Under the pieces are notes generated by a model that did no database searches, was not told the origin of the DNA, and saw only the letters and a list, made by a program, of their open reading frames with translations. 64,000 bases of DNA, from NCBI GenBank assembly GCA_029288485.1, contig JARIHC010000006.1, forward strand, positions 62,001 to 126,000, given 5' to 3'. This DNA comes from Candidatus Saccharimonadota bacterium (lineage in GTDB: Bacteria > Patescibacteriota > Saccharimonadia > Saccharimonadales > UBA4665). Shown here piece after piece: positions 49,296-58,208 of the stretch. The number at the start of each line of letters is the position of its first letter. Position 1 is the first letter of the stretch. The position numbers and the translations under genes were made by a program.

Positions 49296-50336
49296 ATGAA
49301 TCCTTCAGATCAGAACCAGCCGCCTCCTCCCGGAGGCCAATCGGCAGGTGTTCCGCCTCAGATTCAATCCACGGCTTTGCCGCGAGATGTAGATAGCCGC
49401 TTTGTGCCATCGATCGCTAATCCTGACCAGCCCTTGCCTCCGCCGCCCAAACCACAGCCCGCGCCTCAGCCTCAACCGGCGGCACCGGCAGCCCCACCAC
49501 CTCAACCAAGTAGTCCCCCAACCACAGGCCGAAGCAGCCAACAGCCCGTCGGCACCACAGGCGGCCAGCCAGTGGTTGGCAAGCCAGCAACCGCTCAGGC
49601 TAAACCTAAAAATCCCAACAGTACTCAGAACTCACTACAGATCGCCGAAATCCGCGACGGTATAGTTATTATGAATGATGGCTCGTACCGCTCGGTAGTG
49701 ATGGTTAAAAGCATTAACTTTGATCTCATGAGCCCACAGGAGCAAGAAGCTGTTGAGTTCAGCTATCAGGGCTTTTTAAACTCTCTGTATTTTCCAATTC
49801 AGATTTTTATGCGTTCTCAGAAAGTCGACTTGCAGCCTTACATAGCAAAGTTAGATAAAATCCGCACCGAGCACGACAACATGTTACTGGCACTGCTTAT
49901 GGAAGACTATATTACTTACATAAACGATCTGAGTCAGCACACCAACATTATGGATAAAAAATTCTATGTGGTGATTCCGTTTTTCCCGGCCGTAGACACC
50001 CAGCACGCCTTAAAACAAAGCCGAAGTTTCTTTACGGGTTTGGGTGGTTTGTTCAATAAAAAAGAGGAGCACATAGTCATTAATGAACCGGACCTGGAAA
50101 ATGCTAAAACGGAACTGCGTAATCGAGTGCAAGCCGTGCTGGCAGGCTTGCTGCAATCAGGTATTCAGGGGCTGCCACTAGATACCCAGGAATTGATTGA
50201 GTTATATTACGACACTTATAATCCTGATACCGCTACACGCCAACAGTTAAAGAACTTTGACGACTTATCGGCAGATATTGTTACTAAAGGCACCGGCAAC
50301 GCGCCGCAAGCCCACTTACAGCGGGAGCTGCAGTAA
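49296..50336 (+). CDS. VirB4 N-domain-like (TraC-like) protein
   Basis: A 346-residue protein. Residues 1-100 are Pro/Gln-rich and probably flexible. Residues 110-330 resemble the N-terminal domain of VirB4/TraC-type ATPases (VVMVKSINFDLMSPQEQEAVEF, then QIFMRSQKVDL, a KFYVVIPFF strand). The ATPase part is missing here; it is encoded in the next gene, which has its own N-terminal part. ATG 49296 is chosen because AAGGTGGG lies ten bases upstream. Likely a partner or regulatory subunit of the VirB4 machine. Confidence 0.8.
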   Translation: MNPSDQNQPPPPGGQSAGVPPQIQSTALPRDVDSRFVPSIANPDQPLPPPPKPQPAPQPQPAAPAAPPPQPSSPPTTGRSSQQPVGTTGGQPVVGKPATAQAKPKNPNSTQNSLQIAEIRDGIVIMNDGSYRSVVMVKSINFDLMSPQEQEAVEFSYQGFLNSLYFPIQIFMRSQKVDLQPYIAKLDKIRTEHDNMLLALLMEDYITYINDLSQHTNIMDKKFYVVIPFFPAVDTQHALKQSRSFFTGLGGLFNKKEEHIVINEPDLENAKTELRNRVQAVLAGLLQSGIQGLPLDTQELIELYYDTYNPDTATRQQLKNFDDLSADIVTKGTGNAPQAHLQRELQ

Positions 50337-50372
50337 TGATAGACACTATACGACCATCCAAGGAGGCGCCTA

Positions 50373-52334
50373 ATGTTTGGTAAGAAACAAAAAACGCCGA
50401 CTGATCCCGTAGCCATTGCACAGGCGCAGCGTCAGCGCGAAGAGCAGGAGGTGCAAGCTGCTTTTCAGAAGGGTGTTACAGCGCTTCGCGACTTTATCGC
50501 GCCTAGCTCGCTAGAATTTAAGAGCACTTACTTTCAGTTAGGCACGCGCTACGCTCGGACTTATTACGTTTACGGCTACCCGCGCCAACTCTATACCGGC
50601 TGGTTAAGCACCATGGTCAATTTGGACGAAGTGATCGACCTAAGCCTGTACATCTACCCTGTAGAAAGTCAGATTGTGCTAGAAAATCTGCGTAAAAAAG
50701 TCACTCAGTTGGAAGCTGGCATTCAAATTGACGCCGAAAAAGGACGGGTGCGTGATCCAGCCAAACAAGCAGCCATCTTAGACGCCGAGGAAATCCGCGA
50801 CAAGTTGCAAGTCGGCGAAGAGCGGTTCTTCCGCTTTGGTTTGTACTTCACAATTTACGCCGGCAGCATGGAAGAACTAGAGTTTGTTAGCCACAAAGTA
50901 GAGTCAATGCTTGGCCAGCAATTGGTATACAGCAAGCCTGCTAGCTCCCAGCAAGAGCAGGGATTAAACAGCAATGTTCCGCAACTAGTTGACCAGTTGC
51001 AGATCCGTCGCAATATGAGCACCGGTGCGCTAAGCACCAGCTTTCCTTTTACAAGCGCCGACCTTAGTCAAGATAATGGCATTCTCTATGGGATAAACAT
51101 GCACAACTCCGGTCTGGTTATATTTGATCGATTTAGCTTGGAAAACGGTAACTCCGTTGTCTTCGCCAAGTCAGGCGCCGGTAAAAGTTTTAGCGTCAAG
51201 CTAGAAGCGCTTCGCAGCATGATGTTTGGTACAGAGATCTTTATTGTTGATCCAGAGAATGAATACCAAAGGATGTGCGACGCCGTCGGTGGCGCGTATG
51301 TTCGCCTAAGCTTAAGTTCTAACACCAGAATTAACCCGTTTGACTTGCCTAGAGTCGTGGATAGCGAAGAGGCCGATAATGCCCTCAGATCCAATTTAAT
51401 AACTTTGCATGGACTGCTGAGATTAATGATGGGTGGCGCGCAGACCCAAATTGTCGGTGGCAATTCTGCGGTCACACCGGCGTTAGCGCCAAGCGAAGAG
51501 GCTGACCTAGATGCAGCTCTAATTGAGACTTACGCTAAAGCTGGTATTACCAATGACCCCCTAACCCATACCGGCATTCCGCCTACCATTATCGATCTTT
51601 ATGACACCCTGCTTCATATGGGCGGCACGGGACCGCAACTAGCTCAGCGCTTGCGTAAATACACCTCGGGTACATTTGCTGGTATTTTCAGCCAACAAAG
51701 TAACACAGACGTTAATAATCCAATGGTTGTCTTTAACCTGCGCGACCTCGAAGACGAGCTGCGGCCAGTAGCGATGTATATTGTGTTGAACTATATTTGG
51801 AACAAGACTAAGACCGACCAAAAACGGCGAATACTAATAGTTGATGAAGCCTGGCAGCTTATGAAATACGAAGATTCAGCCAACTTCTTGTTCAGTTTGG
51901 CTAAGCGGGCTCGTAAGTATAACTTAGGGGTCACTACAGTGACTCAAGATGTTGAGGACTTTATGGGCTCACGAATGGGCCGAGCTATAGTAGCTAACGC
52001 CTCCATGCAATTCCTGCTCAAACAGTCTCCGTCGGCTGTCGACGTATTAACGGATGTCTTTAAGCTAACCAGCGAAGAGAAAAAGCGTCTTAGTCAATTT
52101 CCGGTTGGGCAGGGTCTGTTCTTCGCGGGCCAAAACCATGTACACATCCAGGTGGTGGCTAGCCCCACTGAGACTGGCCTAATTACTACCAATCCCGGTC
52201 AGGTTGCCCAGATCAATGCCGCAGAAAGCGGGGCAGCAGGCGGACAGCCGCAAGCCGGCGAGCTTGATCAATTACAGGGCACCATTGATCTGGGCAACCG
52301 CCTGTATCCAGGCAGTACTAGTGCGCCCCAGTAA
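50373..52334 (+). CDS. virB4: VirB4/TraC-type T4SS ATPase
   Basis: A 653-residue energy-supplying ATPase. An N-terminal domain (about 25-240) leads into the motor: Walker A KSGAGKS at 266-272, EIFIVDPENEYQ, and Walker B ILIVDEAWQLM with DE at about 491-492, then RARKYNLGVTTVTQDVEDF and the C-terminal arginine-finger region. It ends in a Gly/Gln-rich tail. The start is preceded by AAGGAGG. Normal size for the family if the separate N-domain gene is not counted. Confidence 0.95.
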   Translation: MFGKKQKTPTDPVAIAQAQRQREEQEVQAAFQKGVTALRDFIAPSSLEFKSTYFQLGTRYARTYYVYGYPRQLYTGWLSTMVNLDEVIDLSLYIYPVESQIVLENLRKKVTQLEAGIQIDAEKGRVRDPAKQAAILDAEEIRDKLQVGEERFFRFGLYFTIYAGSMEELEFVSHKVESMLGQQLVYSKPASSQQEQGLNSNVPQLVDQLQIRRNMSTGALSTSFPFTSADLSQDNGILYGINMHNSGLVIFDRFSLENGNSVVFAKSGAGKSFSVKLEALRSMMFGTEIFIVDPENEYQRMCDAVGGAYVRLSLSSNTRINPFDLPRVVDSEEADNALRSNLITLHGLLRLMMGGAQTQIVGGNSAVTPALAPSEEADLDAALIETYAKAGITNDPLTHTGIPPTIIDLYDTLLHMGGTGPQLAQRLRKYTSGTFAGIFSQQSNTDVNNPMVVFNLRDLEDELRPVAMYIVLNYIWNKTKTDQKRRILIVDEAWQLMKYEDSANFLFSLAKRARKYNLGVTTVTQDVEDFMGSRMGRAIVANASMQFLLKQSPSAVDVLTDVFKLTSEEKKRLSQFPVGQGLFFAGQNHVHIQVVASPTETGLITTNPGQVAQINAAESGAAGGQPQAGELDQLQGTIDLGNRLYPGSTSAPQ

Positions 52335-52410
52335 ATCGTTAACACACGCGGGTCTTTGTCAGGTATAATGAAAACATACATAAGGGTTTAAGACTTGCGT
52401 TGAAATAAAC

Positions 52411-55400
52411 ATGGCAAATTCTGTATATGATCAGGACCAGGAGGGCGAGCAGGCATACCGTCCGCCCGACCTAACGTCTGAGAACCGCGACTCGTCCGAG
52501 CCGCGCACTATACATAATCGTCCCGGAACGAGAGACCCAAATAAAACACCATCGGGTGATTCATCGGACCCGCGTGGACCCGGCCCGGATAGCATGGATC
52601 GTCCTTCTCTAAGAAAAGCCGAGCATAGAGGCGGCCAGAGTTCAGGGTCCGCGGGTGGCGGCGCAAAATCGGTTAGCCCATCCGGTTTAGCTAGTTCTGA
52701 GGAGTCCGCGGGTGGCGGCGAATCTTTATTTAACCCAAATGATAAAGGGAGTCGTTTGCAGCGTTTTAAGGGTAAGGTAAGCGGCTTTGCTAAAAACCGA
52801 TGGGCGCGGTTCACGGCTATGGGCGGCGGCGTGGTTGTTATTTTAATAATTTTATTTATCTTGATAATCGGCTCTTTAAAGCTACCGAATGTTATGCAGC
52901 ATATAGAGGGCTACGAATTTGCCCGAGTAACACGTCAGTTCTCTGAAAGCGCACAGCGCACCACTGACGAAGCCTTGGCAGTTGAAGCCACTAATGATAG
53001 CACCTATAGCGCATTGAAAGACAGATATCAGAACCTGCGCGACAACACGTGGGGCAAGCTCGACCAATACCGACCAAGCAAGGTCATCGAAAATCTCGGC
53101 GAGAATAATAACCTGGAGTTAAGATATAAGACGTCTAGTTTGACCGGACGAGAAATCTTTGTCGGTGGCAGCATTAACGGCCAGGAGTTCAATGTTGAGC
53201 CAGTGGAGGGTGTTGCCAAATGGACACCCGGCGTAAATCAGGTAGTCAAATTCAAGAATCGTGTGGCATTCAACCAGAGCGGCTTTTTTCAGGAGATCAC
53301 CGAAGCCCAGAAGGCCAACAATGTGAATGTGCTAGTACGCGGGCAAGTCTTTCGCAGTCTGCTTAAAGACACTGGCGGTAGTTTACGCGGATATTTGCTA
53401 GGTAAATTCACTAGTACTGATCCTGAAAAGAATCTTGCCGAGGCGGCGGTTGACACTTATACCGCTACTGAGGCCGGAGCGACAGCTAAAGATAATGCAA
53501 CGACAGAACAGATTAAAAACGCCGACGAGGCAGTACAAGAGCAATATAAGCAGGACTCGCAGGACATTGAAAAAGTCAAAGATATAGTCAAAAACGGAGG
53601 CGATGATACCGCTGCTCAAGCAGCCGCCGATGCTAAACTTAATCCTTCATTCGGTACTCAAGCATTAGGTGTGGCTAACCCTATATATGCTGCTTCGGTA
53701 CCGATTTGTATTATTTATGACGGTTCTGTTCAGCATTCTCAGCCATCTATAGATAATCAAACTAAGCAGCAACAGAATGCATTTAACAACTTGGCGGCAC
53801 GGGCAGATGAACAAAAGGCTGGCGGTCCGCCGGACGGCTCAGCTAACTCCGGTGAGTTGGCAACTGCTATAGGCGCCACCAACGATCAGATCGGCGACAT
53901 ATCTCAGTCCAATCCTGAGATCCGCGCGGCTGGTGGTACTGTAAATACAGCCAGTATTCCGAGTTCCGAGGCTGGAGCGGGCGGCTCTTTTGACTACAGC
54001 ATATTTAATGCATTAGGTATTCCATCCGGGAGTCCAGAAGGTAAATTTATTAACTGGGCATTCGGCAACACTTGTCCGGTGCTTACTAATATATATGTTG
54101 CTGGCGGCGTTGGTTTAGCTAATCTTGTTTTGGCAATTGTAACTCTAGGTTCCAGCGAAGCCGCTGAAGAAGCTGCTGGTCAGACGGCCAGCGAGGCAGT
54201 CAGCCAATACGTAAAAACTGTTGTCCAGAATGGGTTTCAGCAGCTCTTTGCAAAACAAACCGTGAAAAAGGGAGTAAAAACCGTGGAGCGTGGTTTTCTT
54301 AACCGGGCGATGCGGTTTACCTTTAAACAAGGTCTTATAGTGGGCGCAACGGTGGGGGCCACAGAGCTGGCTCATTTAATAGTTGCGGCACGCTCCGGAG
54401 AGGCAAATAACGGTTTCGCGCAAAATACCGACTTAGTTAACGAAGCGGATTCTGGTGCTAATATACGAGCCGGCGAATATAGCCGCCAGGGGCAATTCGG
54501 CCGTCCGTTAACTAAAGATGAGGTTGGCCAGAGCGACGAGCAAGACCAACAAACTCTAGCCGACCAAAATAGTAGTCGAAGCTTTACCGACCGCTATTTC
54601 GCACTCAGCAATGCTGACTCGCTAGCTTCGCACATAGGTTTGGATTTGTCTGCTAACGCACACGGCGGTTTCATGGCATCTATTTTGCATCTGGCTGGAT
54701 CTATCTTTAGGCCTATGGGCTCGCTGGCTGCGGTTATGGGTTCGATAAACGGCTCCGCTAAAGCTGCGCCCGACCCCAGTACGCAGCATTACGGCAACGT
54801 TCAGTTCGGCTGGTCGAAGCAAGAGGAAAACCTTATAAATAGTGACGGCAGCTACAAAAGCCTGCCTAATCAAGCTATTCTCGACGACAGCGGCCAGGAG
54901 GCTGCCATTGCACAAAAATACGCTAAGTGCTTCGGTTATAGCTCCGACAGTGACGGCAAGTTGACAGCAGATGCGAACGGCGATGGTTCGCTGGGTTCGC
55001 TACTCGCCGATGGTGATATCAGCCGGGACTCGAGCGGCAATGTCACCGAAAGTGGAGACTGTTCGCCCAGCCAACTGGGCCCAAGCAACAATGACTATGG
55101 TAATCATATGGTCTTCCGCTGGCGGTTATCTCATCGTTTTGACAAGACACTAGACCAGTTGATTGACGAACAGCAGATCACATCTAACGATCCGGCCGGC
55201 GGCAGCGGACCGGCTGGAGCCTCGGAGTATCAGAATCCGCTTCGCGATGTCAAAGACCTGCGGCCAGAAAGAATAGACCAGGGCGTGGATTACGCAGGCT
55301 CTGGACCCGTTTACGCGCTAGGCCCAGGGACTATTACCAATTTGACTAACTCCGGCTGGAATTACGGCGGCTACGATGCCTTTATCGGCGAGAAGCTTTC

Positions 55401-55725
55401 CGACGGACCGGCGAGTGGACGGTACAATTATGTGGCCGAGGCTTGTGTGCCAGTGCCCGGGCTTCACGTCGGCCAGCATGTAGATTCAAATACCGTTATT
55501 TGCCACATGATTAACCCCACCAGCACAGGCATTGAAACAGGCTGGGCGTCACCGCCAGGCAACGGCAAGCCTTTGGCCCAAGACTATGGGGGTAATGGAA
55601 GCACTGTTACTACAGTAGGCATAAATTATAACGACTTGCTAAAGTCGCTTGGTGCTCCTTCCGGTCTTTACCAAGGTGGCACTATTGGCAATCAATTACC
55701 CGCAGATTGGCCGAGGTGGAAATGA
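52411..55725 (+). CDS. Large membrane-anchored protein with degenerate M23-like C-terminus
   Basis: A 1104-residue protein. Residues 1-130 are cytoplasmic and disordered; a helix at about 137-158 anchors it; a long outer part follows with a further hydrophobic segment near 555-575. The end (about 940-1080) has the shape of a LytM/M23 domain (RIDQGVDYAGSGPVYALGPGTI), but the first metal His is Gln957, although Asp960 remains, so it is probably not a working peptidase. It would bind or scaffold peptidoglycan. The stop overlaps the start of the following hydrolase (ATGA). Confidence 0.82.
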   Translation: MANSVYDQDQEGEQAYRPPDLTSENRDSSEPRTIHNRPGTRDPNKTPSGDSSDPRGPGPDSMDRPSLRKAEHRGGQSSGSAGGGAKSVSPSGLASSEESAGGGESLFNPNDKGSRLQRFKGKVSGFAKNRWARFTAMGGGVVVILIILFILIIGSLKLPNVMQHIEGYEFARVTRQFSESAQRTTDEALAVEATNDSTYSALKDRYQNLRDNTWGKLDQYRPSKVIENLGENNNLELRYKTSSLTGREIFVGGSINGQEFNVEPVEGVAKWTPGVNQVVKFKNRVAFNQSGFFQEITEAQKANNVNVLVRGQVFRSLLKDTGGSLRGYLLGKFTSTDPEKNLAEAAVDTYTATEAGATAKDNATTEQIKNADEAVQEQYKQDSQDIEKVKDIVKNGGDDTAAQAAADAKLNPSFGTQALGVANPIYAASVPICIIYDGSVQHSQPSIDNQTKQQQNAFNNLAARADEQKAGGPPDGSANSGELATAIGATNDQIGDISQSNPEIRAAGGTVNTASIPSSEAGAGGSFDYSIFNALGIPSGSPEGKFINWAFGNTCPVLTNIYVAGGVGLANLVLAIVTLGSSEAAEEAAGQTASEAVSQYVKTVVQNGFQQLFAKQTVKKGVKTVERGFLNRAMRFTFKQGLIVGATVGATELAHLIVAARSGEANNGFAQNTDLVNEADSGANIRAGEYSRQGQFGRPLTKDEVGQSDEQDQQTLADQNSSRSFTDRYFALSNADSLASHIGLDLSANAHGGFMASILHLAGSIFRPMGSLAAVMGSINGSAKAAPDPSTQHYGNVQFGWSKQEENLINSDGSYKSLPNQAILDDSGQEAAIAQKYAKCFGYSSDSDGKLTADANGDGSLGSLLADGDISRDSSGNVTESGDCSPSQLGPSNNDYGNHMVFRWRLSHRFDKTLDQLIDEQQITSNDPAGGSGPAGASEYQNPLRDVKDLRPERIDQGVDYAGSGPVYALGPGTITNLTNSGWNYGGYDAFIGEKLSDGPASGRYNYVAEACVPVPGLHVGQHVDSNTVICHMINPTSTGIETGWASPPGNGKPLAQDYGGNGSTVTTVGINYNDLLKSLGAPSGLYQGGTIGNQLPADWPRWK

Positions 55726-58160
55726 GATATCTTAAAGCTAAGAAGTTTTTTAATCTGGCTTTTATGTTGCTGTCCGTACTGGTGCTAATAGGATCAGAAC
55801 AAGCTGCCGCAATTACCCAAAACGATATTGATTGCGCCAAAAACAGCAACTGCTTCTTCGAGTCGTGTCCAAATCCCGCCGCGGGCGACGCGGGAGCCCC
55901 TATCCAGGTAGGATCAGAGGTGCCAGATAACCAGTTGCCAGGCAACAGCCGCCGGCAAAAAATTTGGAACTATCTCATTGCACAAGGATGGACGACCGTT
56001 CAGGCAGCGGGTATTATGGGCAATATTGCCGTCGAGGGTGTTTGGGATCCAGAAAATATAGAGGATCCTGCAACTAGAACAAAAGATCCGAATCGTCTCC
56101 GCCAGTTGACCGGCCAAACTCAAGGCTATGGATTAGTCGGGTTCACACCCGGCGCCTCGCTTCTAACCAATAGTCCGATTGACTGGGGTATTTCTGGCGT
56201 AAAAGTGACTGATGATAACTTTTACTACATCTCAACTCAGCTTGATGTGGTTTACGGCTTCATGAAAAACTACCAGGGTTGGCTGCAACAATATCAAAAT
56301 CAAGTAACTGATTCGACCAGTCCTGGGGACGCGGCCTTGGCCTTTGAAAATATTTTCGAGAACCCTGCGGTTGCAGTATCGCATGACTCTAGGCGTGAAG
56401 CCGCCGCTAACGATGCCATGCAGGATTTTGGGAATGGTGGGGGCGGAGCCAATATTGGCGGCGGCGTCTCTGACGGAGGCGGCGGCGGAGGCGTGTGCTG
56501 CGGTGTAGGCGGTGCACCTACCGGCCCATCTGATGCTGTAGGAGCTGGTGACTTGCAATCATTAGCCCAGCGAGTACTCAATAGTGATAATATTACTTAC
56601 GACTACGGACCAAACGGCCCAACCGCCACGCAATTCAAACGGCTAGCAAACGGCCAGAAGGCTGAAACCGATGATGGCAGGCAAGTGGACGTTCAGCCGA
56701 TCTTATTAGTGGCATTACTCCATTTAGCCCAGACCCACAAAGTAACAGTAAGCGCCCTTACAAACGGACAAAGCCACCTAGCTACTGATAATCCGCATGG
56801 TATGGGCAAGGCTATAGACATTGATTACCTTGATGGCGCTGGCACTGACGGCTCGGACTCAGTGGCAAATAAAATCATTAGCGACCTGGAGCAGGTACTG
56901 CCAAGCGGCTCAAACTTTGGTATGGGCAATCATCCTTTTGGCGACAAGACGGTAAACGGCAAGACTTTTCACTCTTTCCCTGATAACCCTAGCCACGTTC
57001 ACTACGATGTAGTGGGAGTCAGCCAGGCCAATGACGATAAAGCCGTGGTAGACGCTAGCAATGGAGGTGATACCAGTGCAGACGCTAATGGTCCATCCGT
57101 TAACGGTGGCGGCATGTGTTGTCCAGGCGGCGGCGGAGCCAGTTTTGGACCAGGCACATTACCGCCGTCGGTTCCCGACCCATACAATGGAATTTTTACG
57201 GCGGCGGCGGCTAAGTTTGACGTTTCACCAGCCTTCTTGGCAGCCGTCTTTTATGGAGGTGAGCATGGTAACAGCTTCCCCGACCCGCCGCCGCCATATG
57301 GCCACGGCAGTCCGTGGGCAACGTCATATGCCGGCGCAAATGGGCCGTTTCAGTTCTTAACTTCAACCTGGGCAGGATACGCGCAAGATGGAAACGGCGA
57401 CGGCAAGAAAGATATTCAAGATCTAACTGATGCAGCGTTTGGTGCCGCAAAATACCTCGCCGATTTAGGGGCTAAAGGTACTACCGATGAAGGAAAACTT
57501 CGCCAGGCAGCAGCTGACTACAATGGTATCCATGATCCTAGCGCTTCTTATCCGAGTCTGGTGTGGGCAGCCTTCCAGAAATTTGGCGGCGTTTCGGGTG
57601 GATCTATCGGTGGCGGTGGTGGCGACGCAGCTGTTACGGCAGCTGGCGGATGCAGCGTACTCAATACCGGCAGTCCGGACTGCACCAAGGCCACAGGCAA
57701 TACCAAAATCCTGTGCGAAGCCAAGCAGTATAATGGTATTTATTATCTGTCGGGGGGCGGCCACGGCACATACGCTAGCTTCCGAAGCAAATGCCCTCTT
57801 ACTAACTTGGCTACCGCTGCTTCAAGTAGTACTCCAGGTGACCCTGGGCCGTGCGCCACGGATTGCAGCGGTTTAGTTGACGTGGCCACGGGTGCCGCCT
57901 TTGGGATCGATATGGGCGGACCTGATGTGGCGGGCATAGAGAAAAGTCACTTTTGGAAAGAAATATCTATAGGCGATGTACGAGCCGGAGATATAGTCAC
58001 CCAGGACCCTAACGTACACGTTGAAATTGTCGATCATAGCTCAGGCGGCACAATATATACTTTCGGTTCTCACGCGCCAGGCGAAAAAACTGGGCCGCAA
58101 TCGTGGAAGCCATCTGATTGGTCGGCCGCTTACCGCTACGTCGGACCAGGAGCAAGTTGA
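55722..58160 (+). CDS. Secreted multi-domain murein hydrolase with four lytic modules
   Basis: An 812-residue protein with a signal peptide (about 1-31). Four modules follow. First, a phage-tail-lysozyme-like domain (about 75-215, KIWNYLIAQGWTTVQAAGIMGN, YGLVGFTPG). Second, a VanY/M15-like carboxypeptidase-type part with PHGMGKAIDID (about 355-365) and HVHYDV (about 422-427). Third, an SLT-type transglycosylase region (about 490-620, GPFQFLTSTWAGYA). Fourth, an NlpC/P60 region with DCSGLV (Cys at 715) and HVEIVDH (His at 766). Gly-rich linkers join them. ATG 55722 is preferred because GAGGTGG lies upstream and it overlaps the preceding stop. It likely opens the wall for the T4SS or attacks a host wall. 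Confidence 0.88.
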   Translation: MRYLKAKKFFNLAFMLLSVLVLIGSEQAAAITQNDIDCAKNSNCFFESCPNPAAGDAGAPIQVGSEVPDNQLPGNSRRQKIWNYLIAQGWTTVQAAGIMGNIAVEGVWDPENIEDPATRTKDPNRLRQLTGQTQGYGLVGFTPGASLLTNSPIDWGISGVKVTDDNFYYISTQLDVVYGFMKNYQGWLQQYQNQVTDSTSPGDAALAFENIFENPAVAVSHDSRREAAANDAMQDFGNGGGGANIGGGVSDGGGGGGVCCGVGGAPTGPSDAVGAGDLQSLAQRVLNSDNITYDYGPNGPTATQFKRLANGQKAETDDGRQVDVQPILLVALLHLAQTHKVTVSALTNGQSHLATDNPHGMGKAIDIDYLDGAGTDGSDSVANKIISDLEQVLPSGSNFGMGNHPFGDKTVNGKTFHSFPDNPSHVHYDVVGVSQANDDKAVVDASNGGDTSADANGPSVNGGGMCCPGGGGASFGPGTLPPSVPDPYNGIFTAAAAKFDVSPAFLAAVFYGGEHGNSFPDPPPPYGHGSPWATSYAGANGPFQFLTSTWAGYAQDGNGDGKKDIQDLTDAAFGAAKYLADLGAKGTTDEGKLRQAAADYNGIHDPSASYPSLVWAAFQKFGGVSGGSIGGGGGDAAVTAAGGCSVLNTGSPDCTKATGNTKILCEAKQYNGIYYLSGGGHGTYASFRSKCPLTNLATAASSSTPGDPGPCATDCSGLVDVATGAAFGIDMGGPDVAGIEKSHFWKEISIGDVRAGDIVTQDPNVHVEIVDHSSGGTIYTFGSHAPGEKTGPQSWKPSDWSAAYRYVGPGAS

Positions 58161-58208
58161 TTATGTACGCTCAGCTTTGTAATACTAGTAAACGTAAGGC
58201 TGCTATAT

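Noticed and set aside
54971-55153. Small frame inside the 1104-residue gene
   Set aside because: Out-of-frame shadow without ribosome site or recognisable product.
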